64,000 nt of DNA. It comes from Rhizobium sp. WYJ-E13 (GTDB lineage Bacteria > Pseudomonadota > Alphaproteobacteria > Rhizobiales > Rhizobiaceae). The notes beneath the pieces were generated by a model. It did no database searches and was not told the DNA's origin. It saw only the letters and a list, made by a program, of their open reading frames with translations. Numbering within the stretch: position 1 is the stretch's first letter; each line of letters starts with the position of its first letter. The translations under genes and the position numbers were made by a program. Below, piece by piece: positions 55,080-64,000 of this stretch. The stretch lies in the NCBI RefSeq assembly GCF_018987265.1, contig NZ_CP076853.1, forward strand, positions 3,847,501 to 3,911,500, in the 5' to 3' direction.

Positions 55080-55565
55080 TTATTCGGCTTCATTGGCCGA
55101 GTCGGCGTTGAGCTGGCCGTACTTCGCTTCGCCGATCTTCTCGAGCAGGTCGAGCTGCGTTTCGAGGAAGTCGATATGGCCTTCCTCGTCTGCCAGAAGC
55201 TCTTCGAAAAGCTTCATGGAGACGTAGTCGCCAGCGTCATGACAGATATCACGCGACTTCTTGTAAGCGGTGCGGGCGTCATATTCACCGGCAAGATCGG
55301 CTTCCAGAACTTCCTTGACGTTCTGACCGATGCGCAGCGGCGCGAGCGTCTGCAGATTGGGATGGCCTTCGAGGAAGATGATACGCGCGACCAGACGGTC
55401 GGCATGGTGCATTTCTTCGATCGATTCGGCACGCTCCTTCTTGGCGAGCTTGGTGTAACCCCAGTCCTCAAGAAGACGATAATGAACCCAATACTGGTTG
55501 ACTGCACCGAGCTCTAGGAAAAGGGCCTCGTTAAGCCGCTCGATGACTTTTTTGTCGCCTTTCAA
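55080..55565 (-). CDS. bfr: Bacterioferritin
   Basis: 161-residue iron-storage protein. Ferroxidase ligands sit in [12 protein letters not shown] (Glu18) and EEMHHADR; numbering from TTG 55565 puts the haem-ligand methionine at residue 52, as in E. coli Bfr, and GGAGAG lies 6 nt before this TTG. An in-frame ATG 8 codons earlier (55589) would place the ribosome site inside the gene, so TTG is preferred. The gene start lies within the 3' end of bfd. Confidence 0.95.
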   Translation of the reverse strand: MKGDKKVIERLNEALFLELGAVNQYWVHYRLLEDWGYTKLAKKERAESIEEMHHADRLVARIIFLEGHPNLQTLAPLRIGQNVKEVLEADLAGEYDARTAYKKSRDICHDAGDYVSMKLFEELLADEEGHIDFLETQLDLLEKIGEAKYGQLNADSANEAE

Positions 55566-55842
55566 TGTCCGCTCTCCTGTTTTCTTCATGGAATTCTCTC
55601 AGGCGGGACATGAAATCAAATATTTCCGATTCCGTCGAGTGGTGACGGGCGTGATAATCTTCGGTTGTCTGGATGATGATATCGACAACGTTCGGGAAGC
55701 AACCGCAGCAGCGACCGCGTTTGGCCATGGCGTGATAGACCTTTGCAGGCACGATCAACTGCCAGCAATCTTCATCAAGAAGATTGTTGATGACGTCCCG
55801 GATTTCCTTGTCGGTTATGTAATTGCAACTGCAGACGAGCAC
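55531..55842 (-). CDS. bfd: Bacterioferritin-associated ferredoxin, C-terminally extended
   Basis: 103 residues from GTG 55842 (GGAATGAAGAC before it). The [2Fe-2S] cysteines are present: CSC near the N-terminus and CCGC about 32 residues later ([11 protein letters not shown]). Bfd reduces the iron core of Bfr to release iron. E. coli Bfd is 64 residues; here about 35 extra charged residues follow, in the part that overlaps bfr in another frame. Longer upstream extensions lack a ribosome site. Confidence 0.88.
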   Translation of the reverse strand: MLVCSCNYITDKEIRDVINNLLDEDCWQLIVPAKVYHAMAKRGRCCGCFPNVVDIIIQTTEDYHARHHSTESEIFDFMSRLREFHEENRRADIERRQKSHRAA

Positions 55843-56014
55843 GTCTTCATTCCAAACATGACACTCACTATCGTGTTTTCTGCAAAAGAAGATAGGAACT
55901 GTCAAGAAAATTCGCGACCCTCATCCGATCACGTTTCCGCGGCGGGACATCACACGCCGGCGAGCTTGTCCTTAAGTCCTTAAGAAGCATGAATTTCCAG
56001 GCTGCGAAAACTCA

Positions 56015-59000
56015 TCAGTGGAAATTACGCCCGCGCGGCATTACGCTTGCAGTCTCTGCGATATCGCCATCTCTCACTCTCTCTGATGGCCTTCTCTCGC
56101 CGATCTTTCTGAGCAGGTTGTCCCGCGCCAGAATATCTGCCTTTTTCCGCTGCCGGTGATCCTGTGTCGCGCGCAACACCTCGTCCGAGCGCTCGCTGAC
56201 GCCGAAGCGTTTCGTCTCTCGCTGAAGGATACCGAGCAACGGCGTCATATCCTCAATGTGTTCGACGACGGTATGGATGACGCCACTCTGGCTTTGTAAT
56301 TTGCCGTAGATTTTTACAAGTCGAGCGCCCATGACCACTGCGCGGTATCTTTCGAAGATTTTCTTCCAGACGATGGCATTGGCAACACCGGTCTCGTCCT
56401 CCAGCGTGATGAAAATCACACCTTTCGCGGAACCCGGCTGCTGACGCACCAGCACCAACCCCGCGATGACCACGCGCCTCCCATTCGCAACGCGAAGCAG
56501 ATCGACATTGCGCGTCACACCTACCCTGCCCAGTTCTTCACGCAGGAAGGAAACGGGGTGCCCTTTCAAAGAGAGCGACAGGTAGCGGTAATCCTCGATG
56601 ACCTGTTCACCCGACAGCATGTCAGGGAGCTTGGCAGCTGGCTCAGGCTGAAGATCGATGTGGCGGACCGTCTCGAAGAGCGGTAGTTCCTCAGCCGCGC
56701 TTTTCATATCCAGCGCTCGCACCGCCCACAACGCCTGACGTCGTGATAGCCCGATGGACTGAAAAGCATCTGCATCTGCCAGCCGTTCGATAACAGATTT
56801 CTGCAGGCCGGAGCGCAGCCAGAGGTCACGCACAGAATGGTAACCCTCACCGCGGTTTTCGACGAGCTGTCCCATATCCTTAGAGGAAACGCCCTTGATC
56901 TGCAGAAGACCAAGCCGAACAGCGTGGCGAGTCTTGATGATATCCCGCATCTCGCCGTGGCGAAAATCGACACTTGCTCGGTCAAAAACCGCTTCCTCAA
57001 GGGTGCATTCCCAATCCGAGTAATTGATATCGGCCGGCAGGACTTTAACGCCATGCTCGCGCGCATCCCGCACCAGCTGTGCCGGCGCATAAAAGCCCAT
57101 CGGCTGTGAGTTCAGCATCGCGGCACAGAAGACATCAGGATAATAGGCTTTCAGCCAAGAGGAGGCGTAAACGAGCAGCGCGAAGGAAGCGGCGTGGCTT
57201 TCCGGAAAGCCGTATTCACCGAAGCCTTTGATTTGGTTGAAGCATTGCTCCGCGAATTCTTTTGAATAACGATCATATGCGGTCATTCCATCGATGAAAC
57301 GCTCATGGAAATTGCCGATCGTGCCGGTTCTTTTAAAAGTCGCCATTGCTCTTCGAAGTCGGTCGGCCTCTGCTGGCTTGAAACCAGCTGCGGTAATGGC
57401 AATCTGCATGGCCTGCTCCTGAAACAAAGGAACTCCGAGGGTTCTTTCAAGAACAGTCCTGAGTTCATCGCTAGGATATTCGATTGGAAGATTCTTCTTT
57501 TGCAGCTCCCTGCGCTTCAGGTATGGATGCACCATGTCGCCCTGAATCGGTCCTGGCCGGACGATGGCCACTTCGATGACAAGGTCATAAAATACTCTCG
57601 GTTTCAGGCGCGGCAGCATGCTCATCTGCGCCCGGCTTTCGATCTGGAAAACACCAAGCGTATCGGCCCGACCCATCATGTCATAGACTGGTTCGCCCTC
57701 CTCTCCGTGCTCTTTATTGCCAAGGTCGCAGAGGGTCTTTTTCACATCATAATGCAGTTCGAGCAGCGTGAATGCTCTGCGCAAGCAGGTCAGCATGCCA
57801 AGCGCCAGGACATCCACCTTGAGAATTTTGACATTGTCGAGATCGTCCTTGTCCCACTCGATCATGTAGCGATCCGGCATTGCCGTCTTCATAATCGGCA
57901 CGACTTCATCGAGCCGGTCTCGTGTGATAACAAAACCACCGACATGCTGAGTGAGATGGCGTGGAAAGCTGAGAAGCTCGGAGGCATATTTCAGCACGTT
58001 CCGAGTCACCGGATCTTTGACATCGAGACCTGCTGCCCTGGCATCCCGTTCAGAGAGATTGTCTTCGGACCATCCCCAGACGAGACTGCTGATCGCCGAC
58101 TGAACATCCTCCGAGAGACCGAAAGCCTTGGCGACTTCTCGGCCGGCTGAACGGGTGCGATAGCTGGTGACAGCAGCTGTCAGTCCCGCATGATCCAAGC
58201 CGTATCTTTTATAAATGAATTGAATGACCTCTTCTCGTCGCTCATGCTCGAAATCGACATCGATATCCGGTGGCTCGTCCCGATCCATCGAAATGAACCG
58301 GTCGAAAAGAAGCGTGCTCTTTTGAGGATCAACCTCCGTAATTTCCAGACAATAACAAATAACCGAATTGGCGGCTGAACCACGTCCCTGACAGAGAACT
58401 TTGAGCTCATAACGGGCATGATGAATAATCCTGTGCACCGTAAGAAAGTAGGAGGCGTAGTTTTTGTCACCTATGAGATTCAGCTCGTAGTCGATCTGCT
58501 TCGCCACATTGTCAGGAACACCGTTAGGGTAGCGTTTTGCAGCACCTGCCTTCGTCAGCCTTTCAAGCGTCTCCTGCGGTGTTTCGCCGGGATCGTTTTC
58601 AGGGGGATAATTGTGTTTGAGCTCGTTCAGCGAAAAGTTCAGTTTGCCAAAGAATACCTGTGTGTTCTCGACCGCATCTGGATAGTCTTGAAATAGTCTG
58701 AACATTTCACGTGAATCTTTGAGATACCGCTCTCCATTCGGCGCCAACAGGAATCCGGCTTCCGATATCTGCACATGCTCCCGGATTGCGATCACGACGT
58801 CTGAAAGCGGCCTCCGCTCGGGGCGATGATAAAGCGGTTGGTTGCTTGCAATCAGCGGCACACGATTGCGAGTGGCAAGCATGGCAAGCACTGCAAAGGC
58901 TTGTCGGTCGCGGCCGTCATAGGCCGGCGACAGCGTCATAAAAAATGTCTTGTCGAAGCGTTTTAGAAACCGTTCCAGATAGTTTTCGAGTTCCAACTGC

Positions 59001-59497
59001 TTGGTTGGGTCTTTTACGACAATTCGGTCGGGGACGAGAGCAAGCATCATTTCGTCGCCCCATTCCATAAGCTCCGCTTCCGTCAGGATGCATGTTCCCT
59101 TGATAGCCTCCTTCTTCAGATTGCCGGCGCTGAGCAGGCGACAGAGGTTTGCCCATCCTTTCCGGGTACGCGGATAGGCAAGGATATCAGGCGTTCCATC
59201 GGAGAAGACAAGGCGGGCGCCAGGCTGAATCCGGATGGGATCAAGAATGATCTCCGTTTTTCCCTTCTTATTCGCCTCGGCTAAAATCGCTTCCCGGTTC
59301 TTGTATCTCTCAACAAGCTGTTCTGCCTGCGCATGAGCCCGCACCACGCCGGCGACCGAATTGCGGTCCGCAATGCCGAGGCCGCCAAGCTTCAGGAAAG
59401 CGGCTTGTACGACCATCTCTTCCGGCTTGGAAGCGCCTTCGAGAAACGAGAAATTCGTCTTCGCTCCGACCTCAAAGAAGGCAGGTTCAGGCCTCAT
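56015..59497 (-). CDS. dnaE2: Error-prone DNA polymerase DnaE2
   Basis: 1,160-residue C-family polymerase of the SOS mutasome. PHP domain at the N-terminus ([17 protein letters not shown]), polymerase acidic motif [17 protein letters not shown] with the preceding GRGSAANS, and an OB/tail region ([19 protein letters not shown]). It bypasses lesions together with ImuA and ImuB. Start ATG 59497 overlaps the imuB stop as ATGA. Its base composition is visibly more AT-rich than imuA and imuB beside it. Confidence 0.96.
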   Translation of the reverse strand: MRPEPAFFEVGAKTNFSFLEGASKPEEMVVQAAFLKLGGLGIADRNSVAGVVRAHAQAEQLVERYKNREAILAEANKKGKTEIILDPIRIQPGARLVFSDGTPDILAYPRTRKGWANLCRLLSAGNLKKEAIKGTCILTEAELMEWGDEMMLALVPDRIVVKDPTKQLELENYLERFLKRFDKTFFMTLSPAYDGRDRQAFAVLAMLATRNRVPLIASNQPLYHRPERRPLSDVVIAIREHVQISEAGFLLAPNGERYLKDSREMFRLFQDYPDAVENTQVFFGKLNFSLNELKHNYPPENDPGETPQETLERLTKAGAAKRYPNGVPDNVAKQIDYELNLIGDKNYASYFLTVHRIIHHARYELKVLCQGRGSAANSVICYCLEITEVDPQKSTLLFDRFISMDRDEPPDIDVDFEHERREEVIQFIYKRYGLDHAGLTAAVTSYRTRSAGREVAKAFGLSEDVQSAISSLVWGWSEDNLSERDARAAGLDVKDPVTRNVLKYASELLSFPRHLTQHVGGFVITRDRLDEVVPIMKTAMPDRYMIEWDKDDLDNVKILKVDVLALGMLTCLRRAFTLLELHYDVKKTLCDLGNKEHGEEGEPVYDMMGRADTLGVFQIESRAQMSMLPRLKPRVFYDLVIEVAIVRPGPIQGDMVHPYLKRRELQKKNLPIEYPSDELRTVLERTLGVPLFQEQAMQIAITAAGFKPAEADRLRRAMATFKRTGTIGNFHERFIDGMTAYDRYSKEFAEQCFNQIKGFGEYGFPESHAASFALLVYASSWLKAYYPDVFCAAMLNSQPMGFYAPAQLVRDAREHGVKVLPADINYSDWECTLEEAVFDRASVDFRHGEMRDIIKTRHAVRLGLLQIKGVSSKDMGQLVENRGEGYHSVRDLWLRSGLQKSVIERLADADAFQSIGLSRRQALWAVRALDMKSAAEELPLFETVRHIDLQPEPAAKLPDMLSGEQVIEDYRYLSLSLKGHPVSFLREELGRVGVTRNVDLLRVANGRRVVIAGLVLVRQQPGSAKGVIFITLEDETGVANAIVWKKIFERYRAVVMGARLVKIYGKLQSQSGVIHTVVEHIEDMTPLLGILQRETKRFGVSERSDEVLRATQDHRQRKKADILARDNLLRKIGERRPSERVRDGDIAETASVMPRGRNFH

Positions 59498-61107
59498 GCA
59501 AAGACCCCATGCATGAACCAGCGAGGATTGGGATTCTTACCATAGAGGCCTCGGCGATAAATCCAGAAGCGATGTCCAGCATCATCCTCGATCCGGAAAT
59601 AGTCGCGCGCCTCGGCATCATCGCCATCGGCCCACCATTCCATGGCGATCCGTTCCGGCCCTTCGCTCTTTGCCACCAGATGCCGCATGCGCCGCCATCG
59701 GAAAGCCTGCGGCGCACCGTCAGGCACTTCGGCAAATGCGACCTCGACAGGCTCGGGCGTTGCAAAGAGCCGCAGGGGCCTCTCCTCGCGGAAGGGAAGG
59801 GTATTGTTCTGCTCCACCTTGCGCCGTGCCGGAAGGCTTTCCATTGCCGGCACCGTGATCACGGCACGCTCCGGCACATGGCTCTCGCGAAGCTGGAAGC
59901 TTTGCAGGCAATCCGCGCCAAGCCGCGCCGCAACACGATCGACAAAAGTCGAAAGCGAGATTTCCCCTTGCCGATCGCCTTCGAAATCGCCCTGCGCATC
60001 ATGGAACGGATCATGCCGCAGCACGTTCAGGCGCAGGATCTCGAAACCATAGCCGGCATCGATATCGTCGTAGATAACCTGCAGCCGCTCCGAAAACAGC
60101 CCTGCGACGAGCTTCGGTTCGCGAATTGGCCGTGAAGCGCCGACGGAAATGCGGAAAACCCTGCCATCGACACGAAACAGCACCAGCTCGAACACCCTTC
60201 CACCAGCGCCTCGCGCCTCCAGTGACGGTTTCAGTGACACGGCAACCTGTCCGGTGACAGCAAGGATCTGTTCTTCCGTTCCGATCGGCTCGACCAGGCG
60301 GCGTTCGGACGAGAGGCTGGCGACGGGACGCCGGGGCGAGATCGGCTCTTCCTCGCGCCCCAGTGCTTGATCGAGGCGCAGAAGCAGTGTCGGCCCGAAG
60401 CGGCGGGTCAGCGGCGCCCGCGGCGCATGGATGACGTCGCCGACATATTTGAGGCCAAGCTTCCTCAAGGCATCAACAGTCTGGCCTTCCAGCCGCAAGG
60501 CCGCGACGGGCAGCGGTATCAGCATACGCTCCGTCTCCTCATCCTCCACGACGCCGCCTTGTCCGAAGCGGGAGACGGCCCAGGAAAGACCCGGCGATGA
60601 GGAGATCGCGCCGCGCACATCGAGCCCCATATGAAAGAGCCGCGACAGGATATCCTTGAGAAGCGCGCTTTCACCGCCGAAGAGATGGGCACAGCCGGTA
60701 ATATCGAGAAACAGCCCGTCCTTACCGTCGAGCGCTACCATCGGCGTATAGCGGTCGCACCAGTCGGCGATCGCTTCCAGCAGCCGGCAGTCGGCCGCAG
60801 GATCCTCTTCCACGACATCGAGCGCCGGATACATGGCGCGCGCTTCGGCAACGCCCTGTTCCTTCCTCAATCCCAACTTCTCGGCGAACTCGTCCAGCGC
60901 CGTCAGCCGCATGGCATTGTTGAGCTTGCCGGAACAGACGATCGGTGACGCTTCAGGACGCCCTTTCGAACGCCAGGACAGACCCCATCGCTTGCGCGCG
61001 ATGCGGTCCGTCGCCAGATGCGGAAAGCTGAGCGCCAGAATGCGCTGACTGTTCGCCTGGAGGACGAGCGAAACCTGGTTCGTCGATGGGGAGAAATTCG
61101 CGTTCAT
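59494..61107 (-). CDS. imuB: Y-family-like mutasome protein ImuB
   Basis: About 537 residues; Y-family polymerase fold without catalytic activity by family knowledge, which tethers DnaE2 to the clamp. N-terminal [21 protein letters not shown], palm/finger-type [17 protein letters not shown], thumb [15 protein letters not shown]. Start taken at ATG 61107 (GGAG about 10 nt upstream), which makes it overlap the end of imuA by 155 bases in another frame. Overlaps dnaE2 by 4 bases. Confidence 0.93.
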   Translation of the reverse strand: MNANFSPSTNQVSLVLQANSQRILALSFPHLATDRIARKRWGLSWRSKGRPEASPIVCSGKLNNAMRLTALDEFAEKLGLRKEQGVAEARAMYPALDVVEEDPAADCRLLEAIADWCDRYTPMVALDGKDGLFLDITGCAHLFGGESALLKDILSRLFHMGLDVRGAISSSPGLSWAVSRFGQGGVVEDEETERMLIPLPVAALRLEGQTVDALRKLGLKYVGDVIHAPRAPLTRRFGPTLLLRLDQALGREEEPISPRRPVASLSSERRLVEPIGTEEQILAVTGQVAVSLKPSLEARGAGGRVFELVLFRVDGRVFRISVGASRPIREPKLVAGLFSERLQVIYDDIDAGYGFEILRLNVLRHDPFHDAQGDFEGDRQGEISLSTFVDRVAARLGADCLQSFQLRESHVPERAVITVPAMESLPARRKVEQNNTLPFREERPLRLFATPEPVEVAFAEVPDGAPQAFRWRRMRHLVAKSEGPERIAMEWWADGDDAEARDYFRIEDDAGHRFWIYRRGLYGKNPNPRWFMHGVFA

Positions 61108-61897
61108 GGGGGTTCCACTCCAGAAGAAAGGAGAGCGGGGCCGGATTGCGGCTCTTCTCCAGCGTGAGACGGAAAATCGGATTGCCGATGCTGCCGGAAA
61201 GCTTCGATCCGTCCGGCAGCGGCCGCAAGTCAGACGGCGCCGGTTCGACATGCAGGCGGAAAGCAGCGCTACTCGCCTCCTCCTCCCCGGCCTGGCGGAC
61301 GAGAAAGAGCGGACGGCGGACAGCGCGCGCCCTGAGACTGAGCCGGCGGCTTTCGGTCAGGCCGAAATGCAGGGGATTGCCGCGCACTTCGAAGACGACG
61401 ACCGAGAAGGCAGCACTTTCGATGGCCGCTTCCGCCAGCCAGAGCGCGTCCTCCAGCTTGCGCGGCGCGGCATGGAAAAACCTTTCCGGCTTCAGCCCGA
61501 AATCCTTCAGCCCCGGAGCATAGGGGCGACCCGCCTCCAGTGTGCCGACGGCATCACCGATCCAGAGCAACGGCAGCAGCCTGCTGGTGTCCTCCTCCTG
61601 CTTCTGCAGTCGCGCCGCAATGGCCATCGCCAGTCCACTCGCCGCCCCTGCATCGCCGGAACTCGCCGCGCGGAACTCGGTAATCGCATCGAGCTGCAGA
61701 CCGCCTTCCAGGGCCTTATCGAACGGTTCAATGCCAAAAGACAGCCGAGGCAGAATGTGCTCCTGCCGCCTCTCGCGTCCTTCCGCCAGGGCTTCCCTTT
61801 CCGCCGCAGCAAGCGTCGGCGCGGGTTTTCCCTCCAGTCGGGCAATGGTTTCGCGGAGCGCAAAAAGCCGCTCGCGCGCCAGGGCGGTCTGCGCCAT
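60953..61897 (-). CDS. imuA: Mutasome protein ImuA (RecA-like fold)
   Basis: About 314 residues, first gene of the imuA-imuB-dnaE2 cassette. RecA/SulA-related by family; features include LPRLSFGIEPFDKALEGGLQ (RecA-like entry) and [22 protein letters not shown]. Start set at ATG 61897, which has GGAG 8 nt upstream; ATG 61915 six codons earlier is the alternative and nearly touches the LexA box. Confidence 0.9.
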   Translation of the reverse strand: MAQTALARERLFALRETIARLEGKPAPTLAAAEREALAEGRERRQEHILPRLSFGIEPFDKALEGGLQLDAITEFRAASSGDAGAASGLAMAIAARLQKQEEDTSRLLPLLWIGDAVGTLEAGRPYAPGLKDFGLKPERFFHAAPRKLEDALWLAEAAIESAAFSVVVFEVRGNPLHFGLTESRRLSLRARAVRRPLFLVRQAGEEEASSAAFRLHVEPAPSDLRPLPDGSKLSGSIGNPIFRLTLEKSRNPAPLSFLLEWNPHEREFLPIDEPGFARPPGEQSAHSGAQLSASGDGPHRAQAMGSVLAFERAS

Positions 61898-61918
61898 GGC
61901 GTTCACTCCATTCATCTT

Positions 61919-61933
61919 GTTCCTGTTATGTTC
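61919..61933 (-). promoter_or_regulatory. LexA (SOS) box of the imuA-imuB-dnaE2 operon
   Basis: GAAC-N7-GAAC on the minus strand (GTTC-N7-GTTC on the plus strand), the alphaproteobacterial LexA site, directly before imuA. It predicts DNA-damage induction of the cassette. Confidence 0.88.
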
Positions 61934-62059
61934 TTATAGATTCCAGAGCTCTAATAGAGAGTCAACCGGCATTTTATAAGAATTTATTCCTGCCTTTGAT
62001 TCCGCACTCGAAAATCGGCAATAAAGGTTCTATATGGGCCGGCAAAGGAAGGAATATTC

Positions 62060-62497
62060 ATGGCCCAGATAGACCAGAGCGATGATTGGCGGGACCGCCA
62101 CGCGCCGACGATCAGCGCCTTCGAGTCGCTGGCAATGGAGGCCTACAGCCATCTGCCGGACGAATTTCGCAAGCTGACGACCAATCTGACCATCGAGATC
62201 GAGGATTTCCCCGATGACGAAGTCTTTGAGGATATGGCGCTGGAAACGCCCTTCGACCTGCTCGGCCTTTTCGAAGGCCGCGGCATCTCGGAACGCTTTA
62301 CCCTGGAAACCGGGGAGATGCCGAACCGCATCCGCCTCTATCGCCGTCCGATCCTCGATTACTGGGCAGAAAATGACGAGACGCTGGGTGACATCATCAC
62401 CCATGTGCTGATCCATGAGATCGGCCACCACTTCGGTCTCAGCGACGATGACATGGAACGCATCGAGGCGAGCGCCGAAGAGGCTGCTGAACGCTGA
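62060..62497 (+). CDS. Zincin-like metallopeptidase family protein
   Basis: 145 residues with HEIGHHFGL (HExxH plus the third ligand region) near residue 117 and the conserved N-terminal half of the family (LPDEFRKLTTNLTIEIEDFP; RIRLYRRPILDYW). Small cytoplasmic zincin-like proteins, common in alphaproteobacteria and without a settled role. Ribosome site AAGGAAGG. Confidence 0.9.
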   Translation: MAQIDQSDDWRDRHAPTISAFESLAMEAYSHLPDEFRKLTTNLTIEIEDFPDDEVFEDMALETPFDLLGLFEGRGISERFTLETGEMPNRIRLYRRPILDYWAENDETLGDIITHVLIHEIGHHFGLSDDDMERIEASAEEAAER

Positions 62498-62499
62498 TA

Positions 62500-62706
62500 T
62501 TATTGCTCGGACAGCTTCATGTCCGGGTCATAATCCTTGCCCTCGACCTCCTTGACGACCGACTGGCCGCACTGCATCTGGCCAGTCGCAGCGTTGAAGG
62601 CATAGGTGGGCGAACCGGATAGTGACCAGCCCTTGTTCAGCGCCGCCGTCACCTTGTGGCAGAAGGAAGCGTCGTCAGGACCTGTCAGGAAGCGGTAGAG
62701 TTTCAT
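62500..62706 (-). CDS. DUF1737 protein (68 aa)
   Basis: Small protein with the DUF1737 pattern: KLYRFLTGPDDASFCHKVTA, LNKGWSLSGSPTYAF, MQCGQSVVKE. Function unknown. Its start overlaps the stop of the CoA-ester lyase gene (ATGA), so it is coupled to it; convergent with the metallopeptidase gene, 2 bases apart. Confidence 0.88.
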   Translation of the reverse strand: MKLYRFLTGPDDASFCHKVTAALNKGWSLSGSPTYAFNAATGQMQCGQSVVKEVEGKDYDPDMKLSEQ

Positions 62707-63611
62707 CAGGCGGGCTTTCTTGCAGAAATCAGGTGCGCTTTATGAACCAGAGCTTCGGCCTGGACAAGATGCAGCCGCTCGATCATCCGTCCGTTCGCAT
62801 TGATGACATTGAGCCCTCCGGTAACCGGATCGGCGAAGGCAGCAATGATGGCCTCCGCCTCCGCGATGTCCTCCGCGCTTGGCCCGAAATGCCGGTTGGC
62901 GGCTACAATCTGTGCCGGATGGATCAGCATCTTGCCAACAAAGCCCATGGCGCGGCCCTGCCCGCATTCGGTATCGAAGCCATCGCCATCCTGGAAATCG
63001 TTGAAGACGCTGTCGAGCGCATCGAGACCGTAGGCCTTTACCGCCAAAACGACCTGCATCAGCCAAGGCACGAGATAGGTTCGCCCCGGCTGCGGCAAGA
63101 CGCCCGTTTCCTTGCGCAAATCGTTGAGCCCGACGACTAGGCAATCAAGCCGCGATCCCGGCGTGCGGCCGGATTCAGTGATCGCTGCGGCATTCAGCAC
63201 GCCGCGCGGCGTCTCGATCATCGCCCAGATCCGCAATTCTTCCGGCGCATAGGCCTCGGCAAGCAGGTCGTTGATATCAGTCACATCCTGTGGCTCATCC
63301 ACCTTCGGAAGGAGAACGGCATCGGGCGAAAGCGCCTTGACGAGTTCCAGATCCGCCAGCCCGAATCCGGATGACAAAGAATTGATACGAATGATCCTTT
63401 CCTTGCTTTCGAGCGGCGGCCCGGCAAAAAAGGCCTTCAGATTATCGCGCGCTTCCGCCTTCTTCTCGGGCGCGACGGAATCCTCCAGATCGAAAATAAA
63501 CGCATCGCAATCAAGGGAATGGGTCTTTTCAAGTGCACGCGCATTGATGGCGGGCACGCTCAGCACCGAGCGGCGCAAACGCAGGGAACGAAGAGGTGGT
63601 GTTCGGCTCAT
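62706..63611 (-). CDS. HpcH/HpaI aldolase/citrate lyase family protein (malyl-CoA lyase-like)
   Basis: 301-residue CoA-ester lyase of the CitE/Mcl family. RRSVLSVPAINARALEKTHS at the N-terminus, DAFIFDLEDSVAPEKKAEAR (metal Asp region), RIIRINSL, LLPKVDEP and MIETPRGVLNAAAI with the Mg-binding Glu. It probably cleaves or condenses a malyl-CoA or methylmalyl-CoA type ester; the exact substrate is not readable. Unit with the DUF1737 gene. Confidence 0.9.
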   Translation of the reverse strand: MSRTPPLRSLRLRRSVLSVPAINARALEKTHSLDCDAFIFDLEDSVAPEKKAEARDNLKAFFAGPPLESKERIIRINSLSSGFGLADLELVKALSPDAVLLPKVDEPQDVTDINDLLAEAYAPEELRIWAMIETPRGVLNAAAITESGRTPGSRLDCLVVGLNDLRKETGVLPQPGRTYLVPWLMQVVLAVKAYGLDALDSVFNDFQDGDGFDTECGQGRAMGFVGKMLIHPAQIVAANRHFGPSAEDIAEAEAIIAAFADPVTGGLNVINANGRMIERLHLVQAEALVHKAHLISARKPA

Positions 63612-63724
63612 GGACCATTAGTGCCAAGCTTCGCAAAGCCCTGCAAGACAACAAAAAGCCATGCTTGGCTTGCAGAGAGGAAAAAGAAGGACCACATTCC
63701 TTTCCGTAGAAAGGTCTTTAACCG

Positions 63725-63955
63725 ATGCAGAACATTCGCTCCATCTTCTTCATGCTCGCTGGCGCCACCGTTTTCGTGGCCATGCTGCTTCTTACCTTTT
63801 CGGTCACGCTCGCCGTCGGCGGCATCCTGACCGTGCTTATGGTTGGCCGCGCCCTTTCGATGAAGATGAAGCCCGCTCCCGTCCGCGCTCGCGCTGACGG
63901 CAAGCGCGAGATGCGCGTCTGGAACGACGGCCGCGGCACGATCATCGATCTCTGA
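63725..63955 (+). CDS. Small two-helix membrane protein (76 aa)
   Basis: Hydrophobic N-terminal half with two adjacent helices (about 6-26 and 28-45, SIFFMLAGATVFVAMLLLTF then VGGILTVLMVG) and a basic cytoplasmic tail (RARADGKREMRVWNDGRGTI). AAAGG about 10 nt before ATG 63725. The tail ending GRGTIIDL looks conserved, but I know no function. Confidence 0.75.
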   Translation: MQNIRSIFFMLAGATVFVAMLLLTFSVTLAVGGILTVLMVGRALSMKMKPAPVRARADGKREMRVWNDGRGTIIDL

Positions 63956-64000
63956 TCGCTTTTCGCTGAAAATGTGACCAACATTGTCGGCTCACGCTTC

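Overview
The window looks like chromosome of a Rhizobium-type alphaproteobacterium (Rhizobium/Agrobacterium/Sinorhizobium clade). The signs are the order pyc - orphan luxR (expR-like) - ndvA, the cyclic beta-1,2-glucan genes ndvA/opgC/ndvB, the block rplU-rpmA ... obgE-proB-proA-nadD ... rsfS-rlmH ... ctpA-rppH, an imuA-imuB-dnaE2 mutasome cassette with a GAAC-N7-GAAC LexA box, and palindromic intergenic repeats that I recognise from Rhizobium genomes. Species level cannot be read from the sequence alone.

Layout. 1-8.4 kb: 3'-truncated (by the window) pyruvate carboxylase gene, expR-like regulator, ndvA glucan exporter, a three-gene minus-strand unit headed by a 2-keto-4-pentenoate hydratase-like protein, and opgC. 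8.5-17.1 kb: the giant cyclic glucan synthase ndvB. Together ndvB (synthesis), ndvA (export) and opgC (succinylation) form a periplasmic glucan locus. 17.1-18.1 kb: a gene-poor strip holding two or three tiny protein genes. 18.2-24.6 kb: a minus-strand operon of an M19 dipeptidase and a complete five-gene peptide ABC importer.

24.7-37.5 kb is the accessory part: a frameshifted NUDIX gene, a shred of a sugar-permease gene, DUF1993, an IS701-type insertion sequence inserted at the end of a palindromic repeat, a sulfatase/phosphonate monoester hydrolase-like gene overlapping galE, a ThuA-like gene, DUF2934, and a gene remnant with its terminator. It also holds a membrane-stress operon: a PspA/IM30-family protein with an unexpected TnpB-like N-terminal region, then yqiJ and the flotillin yqiK. 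A GT39-like membrane glycosyltransferase follows.

37.9-64 kb is mostly core chromosome: tRNA-Ser(CGA), rplU-rpmA with a clear promoter and terminator, two GNAT acetyltransferases, an EEP-family hydrolase, obgE-proBA-nadD, a minus-strand small RNA with three hairpins that each show a CCUCCUCCC loop (cuckoo/alpha-r14 type), modABC with a convergent modE-like regulator, rsfS-rlmH, an EnvC-like factor, ctpA, a YibQ-like deacetylase, rppH, bfd-bfr, the SOS mutasome, a zincin, DUF1737, a CoA-ester lyase and a small membrane protein.

The observations most worth following are the TnpB-like/PspA reading frame in the yqiJK operon, the three-hairpin anti-Shine-Dalgarno RNA, and the IS element with a homopolymer frameshift. 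There is no CRISPR array, rRNA operon or prophage in the window.
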